DNA of 64,000 bases from Candidatus Enterococcus moelleringii (lineage in GTDB: Bacteria > Bacillota > Bacilli > Lactobacillales > Enterococcaceae). The notes under the pieces were generated by a model, which saw only the letters and a program-made list of their open reading frames with translations, did no database searches and was not told the DNA's origin. Location of the stretch: contig NZ_JAFREM010000018.1 of the NCBI RefSeq assembly GCF_017377575.1, forward strand, positions 248,001 to 312,000, written 5' to 3'. The position numbers were made by a program, and so were the translations under genes. Of the stretch, positions 1 through 9,252 are shown piece by piece. Within the stretch, counting starts at the first letter, position 1. Each line of letters begins with the position of its first letter.

Positions 1-536
1 TGGCCTTCCAAGAAAAGAGCCGCGACATTTTATCTGACACCCTGAAGCACCAGGTACAAGTTTATCAAGAAGAGCACTTAGCAGAATACGCAGAGTATCG
101 ACAACTAGTAGTGGTGGATTGTCCAAGTGATCAGGAATTGATCAAATCATTAGTAAACTACGGGAATTTCGAACGGGTGTATCTTTTCTTATACAGTGCT
201 GATGAAGCCTATCTGAACGGGATGCCTAGTCAAGAGCAGTTTAAACAACTGTATAAGTTTTGTCTGCAGCAAAAACGACTGGACATTCGTTACAAGCTGA
301 AAAATATCTCGAATTATTTAAGAATCTCTGAAAAATTGCTCGTCTTCATGATTCGCGTGTTTTCTGATTTAAAATTTGTTACAATAGATGACGGTGTTTT
401 AGAAATAGTAGAGAATCCTCAAAATCAGGTGATTGAAGAGAGTCCTTACTATAAAGAACGAATGAAACAAATTGAGAGTGAAGAATTTTTACTAATGAGT
501 GACATTCAAACTATAAGAAATTGGCTGAAAAGCTAG
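1..536 (+). CDS. recJ: Single-stranded-DNA-specific exonuclease RecJ, C-terminal part
   Basis: The reading frame is open from base 3, with no start inside the window, so this is the 3' end of a longer gene. The visible 177 codons match what I know of the C-terminal region of firmicute RecJ, which lies past the catalytic DHH/DHHA1 domains. RecJ is the 5'-3' single-strand exonuclease of recombination and repair. Identification rests partly on context: recJ directly upstream of apt is a common order in Firmicutes, and here apt starts 13 bases after the stop, so the two are probably cotranscribed. The catalytic motifs lie outside the window and cannot be checked. Confidence 0.75.
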   Translation, partial: AFQEKSRDILSDTLKHQVQVYQEEHLAEYAEYRQLVVVDCPSDQELIKSLVNYGNFERVYLFLYSADEAYLNGMPSQEQFKQLYKFCLQQKRLDIRYKLKNISNYLRISEKLLVFMIRVFSDLKFVTIDDGVLEIVENPQNQVIEESPYYKERMKQIESEEFLLMSDIQTIRNWLKS

Positions 537-549
537 GAGGAAATACAAG

Positions 550-1062
550 ATGGATTTAAAAGATTATATTGCCAGCATTCCTGATTACCCGCAACAAGGG
601 ATTGTCTTTCGAGACATTTCACCTTTAATGGCTGACGGAGATGCTTACCGTGAAGCAACGCGACAAATTGTTGAGTATGCCAGCAAAAAGCAAATCGACA
701 TGGTGGTTGGACCTGAAGCCCGCGGGTTTATCGTCGGCTGTCCGGTAGCTTTTGAATTAGGTGTAGGTTTTGCGCCGGTTCGTAAACCAAACAAATTGCC
801 AAGAGCAACACTTGATGTGGAATACGAAAAAGAATACGGTACGGATATTCTGTCAATTCACAAAGACGCAATCCAACCTGGACAACGGGTGTTAGTGACG
901 GATGACTTGTTGGCAACTGGTGGAACCGTGAAAGCGACCATCGAATTAGTCGAACAATTAGGCGGTATCGTGGTGGGTTGTGCCTTCTTGATCGAATTGG
1001 AAGAACTTCATGGACGCGATAAAATCGAAAAATATGACATCTTAACCTTGATGGACTATTAA
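550..1062 (+). CDS. apt: Adenine phosphoribosyltransferase
   Basis: Converts adenine and PRPP to AMP in purine salvage in the cytoplasm. The protein is 170 aa, the usual length. The PRPP-binding loop is visible as [13 protein letters not shown] at residues 114-126, and the family motif GPEARGF is at 54-60. The ATG follows a clear AGGAGG at a normal distance. It lies 13 bases after recJ and ends at a strong bidirectional terminator, so it is the last gene of that operon. Confidence 0.97.
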   Translation: MDLKDYIASIPDYPQQGIVFRDISPLMADGDAYREATRQIVEYASKKQIDMVVGPEARGFIVGCPVAFELGVGFAPVRKPNKLPRATLDVEYEKEYGTDILSIHKDAIQPGQRVLVTDDLLATGGTVKATIELVEQLGGIVVGCAFLIELEELHGRDKIEKYDILTLMDY

Positions 1063-1075
1063 AATTCTTCAAAAC

Positions 1076-1120
1076 AAAAGGCCTTGAAAATCACAAATGC
1101 TGATTTTCAAGGCCTTTTTC
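1076..1120. terminator. Bidirectional intrinsic terminator between apt and the small SOS gene
   Basis: An 18-base arm (AAAAGGCCTTGAAAATCA) pairs with its complement across a 7-base loop. The right arm runs into T residues on the plus strand and the left arm begins with A residues, so it can stop both apt and the convergent gene. Confidence 0.9.
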
Positions 1121-1402
1121 TTATGCTGATTTATGGTAGTGATGGTCATAATAGTCGTAGTAATCGTATGAATCCATATAGTAAACCTCTTCAGGCGCTT
1201 CTTCTTCGTAGTAGTACTCTTCTTCGTAATAGGTGTCTTCTTGCTCGTATTGTTGGGCGTATTTCTTTTCATCCCACAGCATGTACCAAACGATGAACAA
1301 TCCAGAGAAGACGACAATCGTAGCCAATGAACCCAGCTTGCCAATCACTAATCCAACCAACAAAAATCCAATAATCAAGCCAAATCTTCTTACTGCTTTC
1401 AT
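1121..1402 (-). CDS. Small SOS-controlled membrane protein with acidic tyrosine-rich tail
   Basis: The product is 93 aa starting at the ATG at 1402; that start is preceded by AGGGGTGAA at good spacing, while the longer frame starting at 1435 has none. Residues about 5-40 form one or two hydrophobic membrane segments. The rest is a cytosolic-looking tail very rich in Tyr, Glu and Asp and ending with a His-rich stretch. The promoter region carries two LexA-type boxes (1429-1442 and 1456-1469), so the gene is very likely repressed by LexA and induced by DNA damage. It sits just downstream of lexA on the same strand. YneA, the known SOS division inhibitor, is usually found beside lexA, but YneA has a LysM domain and this protein does not. 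Function unknown; a damage-induced division inhibitor is a guess from location. Confidence 0.75.
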   Translation of the reverse strand: MKAVRRFGLIIGFLLVGLVIGKLGSLATIVVFSGLFIVWYMLWDEKKYAQQYEQEDTYYEEEYYYEEEAPEEVYYMDSYDYYDYYDHHYHKSA

Positions 1403-1428
1403 AAATAATTCACCCCTAATAAAATATG

Positions 1429-1442
1429 CGAACAAATGTTTG
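1429..1442. promoter_or_regulatory. LexA box 1
   Basis: CGAACAAATGTTTG fits the Gram-positive LexA operator pattern CGAACN4GTTYG. It lies 27 bp upstream of the small membrane-protein start at 1402. Confidence 0.85.
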
Positions 1443-1455
1443 TATACCTATTATA

Positions 1456-1469
1456 CGAATGTTTGTTCG
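1456..1469. promoter_or_regulatory. LexA box 2
   Basis: CGAATGTTTGTTCG is a one-mismatch match to CGAACN4GTTCG. Its start lies 27 bp from the start of box 1, so the two boxes together should give tight SOS control of the gene ending at 1121. Confidence 0.8.
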
Positions 1470-1505
1470 ATTTGTAAAGAAAAAAATTAACCGGAAAAAA
1501 TCCGA

Positions 1506-2129
1506 TTAATAAATGTGGCTTCGATACAATCCAACGACCTTGCCTAAAATTGAAACATTGTCTAAAATGATGGGTTCCATCTGGTCATTTTCAGGCTGAA
1601 GACGAATGTAGTCGCTCTCCCGATAAAATCTCTTGCAAGTCGCTTCATTTTCGTCAGTCATGGCAATCACGATCTCGCCGTTAACTGCAGTAGTCTGTTT
1701 TTTCACGATTACATGGTCGCCGTCGTAAATACCGGCATTAATCATACTTTCACCACGAATTGTCAGCATGAACAAGCTGCCTTCTTCACTAGCCAAGTCT
1801 GGCGGCACTGGGAAAAAGTCTGAAGCTTCTTCAACAGCCAAGATTGGTTCGCCAGCGGTAACGATCCCCAGCATCGGAATGACCTGCGGCTGAACGCCGA
1901 TTTTTTCTAGCCCGTCCAGCGTTAGTTCGATGGCCCGGGGCTTGGTTGGATCTCGCAGGATCAAGCCTTTTTTCTCTAAGCGAGCTAAGTGTCCGTGGAC
2001 AGTTGAAGTGGACGAAAGATTCACCGCTTCTCCAATTTCACGAACAGTTGGGGGATACCCTTTATTTTCAACGCGTTCATGAATGAACCGCAGAACTTCC
2101 AATTGTTTTGTTTCAGTTCGTTTTGCCAA
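1506..2129 (-). CDS. lexA: LexA repressor, SOS regulator
   Basis: Represses DNA-damage genes and self-cleaves when activated by RecA. The protein is 207 aa. An N-terminal winged helix (residues about 1-65) is followed by the S24 peptidase domain. The cleavage site Ala-Gly is at 92-93 (VTAGE), the catalytic Ser is at 128 (RGESM) and the Lys at about 166 (ATCKRF). The start is an ATG with an upstream AGAAGGTG. An imperfect LexA box at 2183-2196 lies in its promoter region, consistent with autoregulation. Confidence 0.97.
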   Translation of the reverse strand: MAKRTETKQLEVLRFIHERVENKGYPPTVREIGEAVNLSSTSTVHGHLARLEKKGLILRDPTKPRAIELTLDGLEKIGVQPQVIPMLGIVTAGEPILAVEEASDFFPVPPDLASEEGSLFMLTIRGESMINAGIYDGDHVIVKKQTTAVNGEIVIAMTDENEATCKRFYRESDYIRLQPENDQMEPIILDNVSILGKVVGLYRSHIY

Positions 2130-2182
2130 TGCTCACACCTTCTTCTCTTTTTTTTCAGTTTAGCATATTTTTTTCGATAAAT

Positions 2183-2196
2183 CAAACACGCGTTCG
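2183..2196. promoter_or_regulatory. LexA box upstream of lexA
   Basis: CAAACACGCGTTCG differs from CGAACN4GTTCG at one defined position. It lies between lexA and the divergent DUF896 gene, so it probably autoregulates lexA and may also touch the other promoter. Confidence 0.65.
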
Positions 2197-2262
2197 CTTT
2201 CTTTTGCTTTTTTATCGAAGGCATTTTGTTGTATAATGGAGAGCGGAAGCGAGGTGCATAAA

Positions 2263-2505
2263 ATGATTTCAGATGAAAAGATTGCTCGAATTAATGAGTT
2301 AGCAAAAAAGAAGAAGACTGAAGGCTTAAGCGAGGCAGAACAACACGAACAAAAAGTTTTGCGGGAAGAATACTTGTCCTCTTTTCGCAGCGGCATGCGC
2401 CATCACATCGAAGGAATGAAGGTCGTTGACCCTGATGGAAAAGACGTAACTCCTGAAAAATTGAAGCAGATTCAGAAGGAAAAAGGGCTGCATAATCGAA
2501 AATAA
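2263..2505 (+). CDS. DUF896 (YnzC-like) small protein
   Basis: An 80-aa charged, helical protein (start [16 protein letters not shown]) of the YnzC/DUF896 family, common in Firmicutes near lexA. In Bacillus the relative YnzC belongs to the SOS-linked yneA operon, but its function is not clear to me. The ATG at 2263 is preferred over the upstream in-frame start at 2236 because GAGGTG lies before it. A -10 box TATAAT is at 2232-2237. Confidence 0.85.
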   Translation: MISDEKIARINELAKKKKTEGLSEAEQHEQKVLREEYLSSFRSGMRHHIEGMKVVDPDGKDVTPEKLKQIQKEKGLHNRK

Positions 2506-2527
2506 TTTGAAAATTTCGCATTTCCAA

Positions 2528-2556
2528 TTGAAATAGGAAAATAAATCGGTTACAAT
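2528..2556 (+). promoter_or_regulatory. Sigma-A promoter of tkt
   Basis: TTGAAA and TACAAT separated by 17 bp, 47 bases upstream of the tkt start. Confidence 0.75.
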
Positions 2557-2603
2557 GAATGTGGAATAAAAGTATTTATCACCAAAAAGGAGGACGTATT
2601 ATT

Positions 2604-4598
2604 TTGTTTGATAAAATTGATCAGTTAGGTGTCAACACGATCCGCACATTAAGTATTGAGGCGATTCAAAAAGCCAACTCCGGCCATCCCGGTTTACCAA
2701 TGGGGGCTGCACCTATGGCTTACGCCCTATGGACAAAACACTTGAACGTAAACCCAGCAACATCATTAAGCTGGCCAAACCGCGACCGCTTCATCTTGTC
2801 AGCTGGTCATGGCTCTGCAATGCTATATAGCTTGTTGCACTTAGCAGGTTACCAAGTAACAATTGATGACTTGAAGAACTTTCGTCAATGGGAAAGTAAA
2901 ACACCTGGACATCCAGAATTTCTGCATACTGATGGCGTGGAAGCAACTACTGGCCCATTAGGCCAAGGAATCTCAATGGCTGTAGGTATGGCGATGGCTG
3001 AAGCTCATTTAGCAGCTACTTACAACCGCGACAGCTTCAATGTGATGGATCATTACACTTACACTATCGTTGGTGATGGAGACTTAATGGAAGGTGTTTC
3101 TCAAGAAGCTAGTTCAATGGCTGGTCATATGAAGCTAGGTAAATTAGTCGTCTTGTATGATTCAAATGACATTTCTTTAGATGGCCCAACAAACAAAGCC
3201 TTCACTGAAAACGTAGGTGCTCGCTATGAAGCATACGGCTGGCAGCACATTTTAGTAAAAGACGGCAATGATTTGGATGCCATCAGCAAAGCGATTGAAG
3301 AAGCAAAAGCTGAAACAGAAAAACCGACTTTAATTGAAATTAAAACAGTTATCGGCTTTGGTTCACCAAAAGAAGGCACTTCTGCTGTTCACGGTGCACC
3401 AATCGGCGATGATGGCATTAAAGCTGCTAAAGCTGTTTACGGCTGGGAATATCCTGATTTCACAGTGCCTGAAGAAGTAGCTGAACGCTTCAAAGCAGAT
3501 ATGTTGGATAAAGGCGCTGAAGTAGAAGGACAATGGAACGAAATGTTCAAAAACTACGAAAACGCCCATCCTGAATTAGCAAAACAATTCAAAGATGCCT
3601 TTGACGGTAAATTACCTGAAAACTGGGAAGAAAGCCTGCCAGTTTACGAAGAAGGTTCAAGCCAAGCAAGTCGTGTATCAAGCAAAGAAGTTATCCAAGC
3701 AGTTGCTAAAGCAGTTCCAACTGTCTGGGGCGGTTCTGCCGACTTATCTGGTTCAAACAATACGACGATCGCTGACGAACAAGAATTCCAGCCTGGTTCT
3801 TATGAAGGCCGCAATATCTGGTTTGGTGTTCGTGAATTCGCCATGGCAGCAGCTATGAACGGTATTCAATTACACGGTGGTACTCGCGTGTATGGCGGTA
3901 CATTCTTCGTATTTACGGATTACTTGCGTCCAGCAATCCGGATGTCAGCGATTCAAGGCTTGCCAGTTACTTACGTGTTAACTCACGATTCAGTAGCAGT
4001 AGGGGAAGATGGCCCAACTCACGAACCAATCGAACAATTAGCCAGCGTACGCTGCATGCCTAACGTTCAAGTAATTCGTCCAGCAGACGGCAACGAAACT
4101 TCTGCCGCTTGGAAAGTTGCGTTAGAATCAACGGACAAACCTACCTTATTGGTTCTAAGTCGTCAAAACTTACCAGTCTTGCCAGGCAGCAAAGAAATTG
4201 CGACTGATGGCGTAGCTAAAGGTGGTTACGTGATTTCTAAAGCAGCAACTGACACTCCTGACGGTATCTTAATTGCTACTGGTTCAGAAGTGTACTTAGC
4301 AGTTGAAGCGCAAAAAGTCTTGAAGGAACAAGGCAAAGACGTATCAGTGGTTTCATTACCAAGCTTTGATTTATTCGAAGCACAAGATGAAGCTTACAAA
4401 GAAGCAGTCTTGCCCAAAGCCGTGACTAAACGCGTAGCTGTAGAAGCCGCTTCATCATTTGGCTGGGAACGTTACATCGGCAATGAAGGCAAAATGATCA
4501 GCATTGATCGCTTCGGTGCGTCAGCTCCTGGTGGATTTGTGTTAGAACAATTTGGTTTCACTGTTGATAACGTAGTAAATACCTACAACGAATTATAA
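2604..4598 (+). CDS. tkt: Transketolase
   Basis: Thiamine-diphosphate enzyme of the non-oxidative pentose phosphate pathway, moving two-carbon ketol units between sugar phosphates. I place the start at the TTG at 2604, because AAAGGAGGA lies just upstream and the product then begins [17 protein letters not shown] as in other transketolases. This gives 664 aa. The TPP-binding region [13 protein letters not shown] is near residue 157, and the pyrimidine-binding and C-terminal domains are complete. It has its own promoter and terminator, so it is monocistronic. Confidence 0.96.
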   Translation: MFDKIDQLGVNTIRTLSIEAIQKANSGHPGLPMGAAPMAYALWTKHLNVNPATSLSWPNRDRFILSAGHGSAMLYSLLHLAGYQVTIDDLKNFRQWESKTPGHPEFLHTDGVEATTGPLGQGISMAVGMAMAEAHLAATYNRDSFNVMDHYTYTIVGDGDLMEGVSQEASSMAGHMKLGKLVVLYDSNDISLDGPTNKAFTENVGARYEAYGWQHILVKDGNDLDAISKAIEEAKAETEKPTLIEIKTVIGFGSPKEGTSAVHGAPIGDDGIKAAKAVYGWEYPDFTVPEEVAERFKADMLDKGAEVEGQWNEMFKNYENAHPELAKQFKDAFDGKLPENWEESLPVYEEGSSQASRVSSKEVIQAVAKAVPTVWGGSADLSGSNNTTIADEQEFQPGSYEGRNIWFGVREFAMAAAMNGIQLHGGTRVYGGTFFVFTDYLRPAIRMSAIQGLPVTYVLTHDSVAVGEDGPTHEPIEQLASVRCMPNVQVIRPADGNETSAAWKVALESTDKPTLLVLSRQNLPVLPGSKEIATDGVAKGGYVISKAATDTPDGILIATGSEVYLAVEAQKVLKEQGKDVSVVSLPSFDLFEAQDEAYKEAVLPKAVTKRVAVEAASSFGWERYIGNEGKMISIDRFGASAPGGFVLEQFGFTVDNVVNTYNEL

Positions 4599-4612
4599 AA
4601 TTTGATAAAATG

Positions 4613-4646
4613 AAGTGCAGAATAACATTTCTGCACTTTATTTTTT
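4613..4646 (+). terminator. Terminator of tkt
   Basis: AAGTGCAGAA pairs with TTCTGCACTT across a short loop and is followed by a T-rich run. Confidence 0.85.
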
Positions 4647-4698
4647 TGTTACGCATATTACGACAGCCTAACAAATGAATGAAGATACCGTGTTTAAA

Positions 4699-4727
4699 TT
4701 GTTTAGAGAATTTTTATAGCGTATACT
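4699..4727 (+). promoter_or_regulatory. Sigma-A promoter of the glucosaminidase gene
   Basis: TTGTTT and TATACT separated by 17 bp, 54 bases before the start codon. Confidence 0.65.
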
Positions 4728-4781
4728 TTTATTGTGACGTACCAGGAAAAATGAAAACAAGGGTATATTTGGAGGTAGAGA

Positions 4782-5645
4782 ATGAGCCAGTTTAAGACTC
4801 GCAGTGCAAGAAATGAATACATACGACAACAGAAATCTAAGAAAGTAAAACGGATTATGCCTGTAGTAGGTACCGCTTTAGCTGTAACGCCAGCAGTAAT
4901 GGGATTAAATACTGTGAAGGCGTCAGCTGCAGAAACCGGCCAAGCGCAAAATCAGTCAGCTTTTATTGAGCAGCTGGGAGCCTCAGCGATGCAAGTATCT
5001 TCATCAAATGATTTGTATGCATCCATCATGGTGGCCCAAGCGTTAGTTGAAACCGGCTTTGGATCGTCTACATTATCTGCTGCACCGTATTACAATCTAT
5101 TTGGTGTAAAAGAATACAACGGCGGACCAAGCATCTACATGAATACCCAAGAATTCTTAGATGGCCAATGGGTGAGTATGTCAGAACCATTCGCTGTTTA
5201 CAACAGCTATGAAGAATCATTTTTAGATCATGCCAACATTATGCGCAACTCTTACTATGCTGGTGCGTGGAAGAGCCATACATCCAGCTATCAGGATGCA
5301 GCCGTTTACTTAACTGGACGCTATGCAACTGATCCAGGCTATGCCGGTAAATTGATTTCTTTGATTCAAATGTACAATTTAACCCGTTTTGACACTCCAG
5401 GAGCGGGAACAGCAATCGAAGCTGCTCCAACAGCAGCTGTTGTTGAACAAACACAAGAACAAGCAGCACAACCTGAAGCCCAAGCAACAACACCGCAGGC
5501 TACTGGTCAAACATATACTGTTCAAAATGGAGATTCTTTATGGGGAATCGCTCAGCATTTCGGAGTCACCGTGGATCAACTGTTAGCCAATAACGGCTTA
5601 AGTCTAGATTCAATGATCATGCCGGGACAACAATTAGCTATATAA
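4782..5645 (+). CDS. Secreted N-acetylglucosaminidase with LysM domain
   Basis: Peptidoglycan hydrolase acting outside the cell. The 287-aa product has a basic N-terminus and a hydrophobic segment ending near ASAAE (residues about 25-50), read as a signal peptide. A glucosaminidase (FlgJ/LytF-type) domain spans about 55-205, with the likely catalytic Glu in QALVETGFGSS. An Ala/Gln-rich linker of about 35 residues follows, then one C-terminal LysM (YTVQNGDSLWGIAQHFGVT). GGAGG lies just before the ATG. Role: cell-wall turnover or daughter-cell separation. Confidence 0.9.
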   Translation: MSQFKTRSARNEYIRQQKSKKVKRIMPVVGTALAVTPAVMGLNTVKASAAETGQAQNQSAFIEQLGASAMQVSSSNDLYASIMVAQALVETGFGSSTLSAAPYYNLFGVKEYNGGPSIYMNTQEFLDGQWVSMSEPFAVYNSYEESFLDHANIMRNSYYAGAWKSHTSSYQDAAVYLTGRYATDPGYAGKLISLIQMYNLTRFDTPGAGTAIEAAPTAAVVEQTQEQAAQPEAQATTPQATGQTYTVQNGDSLWGIAQHFGVTVDQLLANNGLSLDSMIMPGQQLAI

Positions 5646-5647
5646 TC

Positions 5648-5677
5648 AAAAAAGAAGCTTATCAGCTTCTTTTTTTT
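5648..5677 (+). terminator. Terminator of the glucosaminidase gene
   Basis: AAGAAGCT pairs with AGCTTCTT across a 3-base loop, followed by a run of T. Confidence 0.85.
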
Positions 5678-5812
5678 GGTCTGAAATAATAAAGTATAAT
5701 TTTTTTGACAAGTTGTGCCTCCTTTCTTAGGGACACCTCTCGAACTGGACATATCACTAGCATATAATCCATTTTTCGTTTACTATACTTACATAAGGTA
5801 AGGGAGGACGTA

Positions 5813-6745
5813 ATGATGACGAAAGTTTATGATTCCATTTTAGCAACGATTGGTCAAACACCGATTGTTAAATTAAAGCGTTTAGTTTCTGATGACATGG
5901 CACAAGTTTATGTAAAGGTTGAATCCTTTAATCCTGGGGGCAGTGTAAAAGATCGGATCGCTTTAAGTATGATCGAAGGCGCTGAAAAAGAAGGAAAGTT
6001 AACTGAAGGTGCAACAATTATCGAACCGACCTCAGGGAATACAGGAATCGGTTTAGCCATGGTTGGCGCGGCTAAAGGCTACAAAGTAATTATGGTGATG
6101 CCGGAAACTATGAGTATTGAAAGAAGAAAATTGATGCAGGCTTATGGTGCAGAGCTTATTTTGACACCTGGTCCTGATGGCATGAAGGGCGCAATTGCCA
6201 AAGCTGATGAATTAGCTAAAGAGAATGGCTGGTTTGTTCCTTCACAATTTGAAAATCCAGCCAACCCAGCGATTCATGAAAAAACTACTGCTCAAGAAAT
6301 CGTGGATACCTTTGGCAGCAGCGGCTTAAATGCTTTTGTTGCAGGCGTGGGCACAGGCGGCACCATTACCGGTGTAGGTCGTGAACTAAAACGCATGTAT
6401 CAAAATATCAAAGTGGTGGCGGTTGAACCAAAAGAATCACCTGTCTTAGAAGGCGGACAACCAGGTCCTCACAAAATTCAAGGGATCGGCGCAGGTTTCG
6501 TACCTGACAACTTAGATACATCTGTCTATGATGAAGTGACAGCAGTTAGTGGAGAAGACGCAATGGAAACAGCGCGGGAAATCGCTAAAAAGGAAGGCAT
6601 CTTAGTAGGGATTTCATCCGGTGCTGCTTTAAAAGCTGGATTAGATTTAGCGAAGACCATGTCAGCTGACGAAAAAGTACTGATTCTTTTGCCAGACAGC
6701 GGAGAGCGTTACCTGTCCACTGAATTATTTAATTTTGAGCAGTGA
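5813..6745 (+). CDS. cysK: Cysteine synthase A
   Basis: O-acetylserine sulfhydrylase: PLP enzyme making cysteine from O-acetylserine and sulfide. The 310-aa product has the PLP lysine at residue 46 (GGSVKDRIA), the substrate loop TSGNTGIG near 68-75 and the phosphate-binding GTGGTITG near 177-184. An AGGGAGGA precedes two consecutive ATGs (5813 and 5816); either could be used. It stands alone between a terminator and perR. A long upstream region (5679-5812) has no cysteine riboswitch or T-box that I recognise. Confidence 0.95.
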   Translation: MMTKVYDSILATIGQTPIVKLKRLVSDDMAQVYVKVESFNPGGSVKDRIALSMIEGAEKEGKLTEGATIIEPTSGNTGIGLAMVGAAKGYKVIMVMPETMSIERRKLMQAYGAELILTPGPDGMKGAIAKADELAKENGWFVPSQFENPANPAIHEKTTAQEIVDTFGSSGLNAFVAGVGTGGTITGVGRELKRMYQNIKVVAVEPKESPVLEGGQPGPHKIQGIGAGFVPDNLDTSVYDEVTAVSGEDAMETAREIAKKEGILVGISSGAALKAGLDLAKTMSADEKVLILLPDSGERYLSTELFNFEQ

Positions 6746-6839
6746 TTTTAGCGTATTTGTGAAGTTTTAATATTCTCACTAGCTTTTATAATCGAATAGT
6801 AGTATTATTTAAGAAAGATTATAAGGGGAGGGAGATATT

Positions 6840-7271
6840 ATGGCTAAGCATGCGGTAGAACACGCGATTGAAGATCTAAAGGAAGCGAACGTACGGATAA
6901 CACCTCAACGTTACGCAATTTTGGAGTTTTTGATTGAGCATCGCACTCACCCCACGGCAGACGAAATTTTCCGTTCATTGGAAGATCGTTTCCCAAATAT
7001 GAGTGTGGCTACTATCTACAACAACTTGCGAAAGTTTGTTGAAATCGGTATGGTACAAGAAATGAGCTATGGAGACGCGGCAAGTCGCTTTGATTTCGGT
7101 GTTCAAAAGCACTATCATGCGATTTGTACTGAATGCGGAAAAATCGAAGACTTCTTTTATCCGGGATTAGAAGACGTAGAGATGGCTTCCAGTGAATTAA
7201 CTGGTTTCCAAATCAACGAGCACCGGTTAGAAGTATACGGTTCATGTCCAGATTGTCAAAAGAAAGGGTAA
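6840..7271 (+). CDS. perR: Peroxide-responsive repressor PerR (Fur family)
   Basis: Metal-dependent repressor that senses H2O2 through oxidation of Fe-liganding histidines. All five regulatory-site ligands known for PerR are at the canonical positions: His37, Asp85, His91, His93 and Asp104. The structural zinc cysteines are in CTEC and CPDC. Asp85 and Asp104 favour PerR over Fur or Zur. 143 aa. Start ATG follows AGGGGAGGGAG. The next gene on this strand is an NADH oxidase, in keeping with an oxidative-stress neighbourhood. Confidence 0.93.
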   Translation: MAKHAVEHAIEDLKEANVRITPQRYAILEFLIEHRTHPTADEIFRSLEDRFPNMSVATIYNNLRKFVEIGMVQEMSYGDAASRFDFGVQKHYHAICTECGKIEDFFYPGLEDVEMASSELTGFQINEHRLEVYGSCPDCQKKG

Positions 7272-7301
7272 GTCGCTTTAGCGATTTGCTCTTTTTTTTT
7301 G
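7268..7301 (+). terminator. Terminator of perR
   Basis: A 7-bp stem (AAGTCGC/GCGATTT, one G-T pair) with a TTTA loop, followed by a T run. Confidence 0.7.
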
Positions 7302-7379
7302 AGATTAGCATCAATCGTAGTCCAAAAATCAAGGCTGAGAAAGTCAACAGAGTCACCAATGAGAAGTGACAGGGTGTAA

Positions 7380-7519
7380 AATTTATTCTATAGAACTCAA
7401 ATGGCAACAAATTCGCTGCAGGAAATGACCAGGTAACCGACGAAAGCTGGGGGACGACGAATTAAAGCTGAAATAAAATAGAATTTGCTCGGGTGTCCAT
7501 AAACGGGATGCCCTTTTTT
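7380..7519 (+). ncRNA. Candidate small structured RNA in the perR-nox gap
   Basis: The 7302-7695 gap contains no convincing gene. Within it, a GC-containing stretch with several local inverted repeats (for example CCAG...CTGG at about 7429-7449) ends at 7491-7519 in an 8-bp stem with two G-T pairs followed by seven T. That is the shape of a terminated small RNA or a leader attenuator about 175 bases before the NADH oxidase gene. I do not recognise an Rfam family in it. Confidence 0.3.
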
Positions 7520-7695
7520 TGCTGTATCTGTTAAAAAATACTTCTGTAGCAATAAAACGATTGTAGTTTTTCTTAAAAGCGAAAATAATAGTCGCTTTGT
7601 GAGCAAAATAGATAGGGAATTCAGCGGTTTCTGCTATACTGATTGTGCAATTCATTGCAAACTAAAAACTGTTACAAAGAAAGAGGGATATATAG

Positions 7696-9042
7696 ATGAA
7701 AGTAGTAGTTGTCGGATGTACCCATGCCGGTACAGCAGCAGTCAAGAATATTTTAGCCACTCATCCAGAAGCAGAGGTTACCGTTTATGAACGTAACGAT
7801 AATATTTCGTTTCTATCTTGCGGAATCGCCTTATATGTAGGTGGGGTTGTGAAAGATCCTGCTGGCCTATTTTACTCAAATCCAGAGGAATTAGCTTCTC
7901 TAGGTGCAAAGGTGAACATGGAGCATGATGTAACTAACGTGGACACTGAAGCGAAAAAAGTAACCGCTAAAGACCTTAAAACCGGTGAAGAAAAAGTGGT
8001 TGATTACGATAAATTAGTCATGACAACTGGTTCTTGGCCAATTATTCCGCCAATCCCAGGCATCGAGTCAAAAAATGTTCTATTATGTAAAAACTATAAC
8101 CAAGCCAACAAAATTATCGAAGAAGCCAAAAGTGCCAAAAAAGTTGTCGTTGTCGGCGGCGGCTACATTGGGATCGAATTGGTTGAAGCCTTTACGGAAT
8201 CTGGTAAAGACGTAACCTTGATCGACGGACTTCCTCGTATCTTAAACAAATACTTAGACCAACCATTTACTGATGTGTTGGAAAAAGAATTAGAAGATCA
8301 CGGCGTGAAATTGGCTTTAGGTGCTAACGTGAGTGAATTTATCGCTGATGAAGACGGCAAAGTTGCGAAAGTTGCCACAGCAAATGCTGAATTTGATGCA
8401 GACATGGTTATCCTATGTGTCGGCTTCAGACCAAATACTGAATTACTACGCGGCAAAGTAGAAATGCTGCCAAATGGTGCGATCAAAGTCAACGAATACA
8501 TGCAATCCAGCGATCCAGATATTTTTGCAGCTGGTGACTCAACCGTGGTTCATTACAACCCAACTCACAAAGACAGCTACATTCCGTTAGCAACCAATGC
8601 GGTTCGCCAAGGAATGCTGGTTGGTCATAACTTGACGGAACAAAAAATGAAATACCGCGGCACCCAAGGAACTTCTGGTTTGTACTTGTTTGGCTGGAAC
8701 ATCGGCTCAACTGGTTTAACTAGCGAAGGTGCGCAATTGCAAGGAATCGATGTTGACACAACCTTGATCGAAGACAATTACCGTCCAGAGTTCATGCCAA
8801 CAACAGAAAAAATTCTGATGGAATTAGTTGTCGAAAAAGGAACTAACCGTATCGTCGGTGCACAATTTATTTCTAAGTACGACATTACACAATCAGCCAA
8901 CACAATGTCTGTTGTAATTCAAAATGGCATGACTGTTGAAGACTTGGCTTTACAAGACTTCTTCTTCCAACCACACTTTGACCGTCCTTGGAACTACTTG
9001 AATATTTTGGCACAAGCAGCGATGGAAAAAAGCAGCAAATAA
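7696..9042 (+). CDS. nox: NADH oxidase / CoA-disulfide reductase-like flavoprotein
   Basis: FAD-dependent enzyme that probably reduces O2 to water with NADH, regenerating NAD+ and removing oxygen. 448 aa, close to the usual 446. The N-terminal FAD motif (VVVGCTHAGTAA), the redox cysteine Cys42 (SFLSCGIAL), the NADH-binding VVVGGGYIGIE near 153 and the second FAD motif FAAGDS near 276 are all present. NADH peroxidase and CoA-disulfide reductase share these features, so the exact substrate is inferred. Start ATG is preceded by GAAAGAGGG; a -10-like TATACT is at 7635-7640. Confidence 0.9.
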   Translation: MKVVVVGCTHAGTAAVKNILATHPEAEVTVYERNDNISFLSCGIALYVGGVVKDPAGLFYSNPEELASLGAKVNMEHDVTNVDTEAKKVTAKDLKTGEEKVVDYDKLVMTTGSWPIIPPIPGIESKNVLLCKNYNQANKIIEEAKSAKKVVVVGGGYIGIELVEAFTESGKDVTLIDGLPRILNKYLDQPFTDVLEKELEDHGVKLALGANVSEFIADEDGKVAKVATANAEFDADMVILCVGFRPNTELLRGKVEMLPNGAIKVNEYMQSSDPDIFAAGDSTVVHYNPTHKDSYIPLATNAVRQGMLVGHNLTEQKMKYRGTQGTSGLYLFGWNIGSTGLTSEGAQLQGIDVDTTLIEDNYRPEFMPTTEKILMELVVEKGTNRIVGAQFISKYDITQSANTMSVVIQNGMTVEDLALQDFFFQPHFDRPWNYLNILAQAAMEKSSK

Positions 9043-9053
9043 TTGATCATTCT

Positions 9054-9083
9054 AAGGTCTGGGGATTTCCTCAGGCCTTTTTT
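9054..9083 (+). terminator. Terminator of nox
   Basis: A roughly 12-bp stem (AAGGTCTGGGGA with TCCTCAGGCCTT) and a T run. Confidence 0.8.
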
Positions 9084-9201
9084 AGTGTTGAAGGAAATAA
9101 ACCAATCAAAGCCGCTTTGTCGGCGATCAGCGGAGATTTTGAAGAAGTTGAGGAAAAGTTTATCCAAAGCTGAGGGAGTTTATTAAGCCTTTCTTAGCAT
9201 C

Positions 9202-9230
9202 TTGGCTATCCTTATTATTTAGTGTACACT
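9202..9230 (+). promoter_or_regulatory. Sigma-A promoter of dnaD-nth
   Basis: TTGGCT and TACACT separated by 17 bp, just upstream of dnaD. Confidence 0.6.
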
Positions 9231-9252
9231 AGGAAAGAATGGAGGCTTTAAA

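Noticed and set aside
5679-5812. Riboswitch or T-box in front of cysK
   Set aside because: No T-box core, S-box or other recognised motif is present.
7597-7615. Rex-type operator (TTGTGAGCAAAATAGA) before nox
   Set aside because: Only the left half fits TTGTGAA; the right half lacks the TTCACAA arm.
8988-9173. 61-codon frame after NADH oxidase
   Set aside because: It overlaps the end of nox and its terminator and has no ribosome site.
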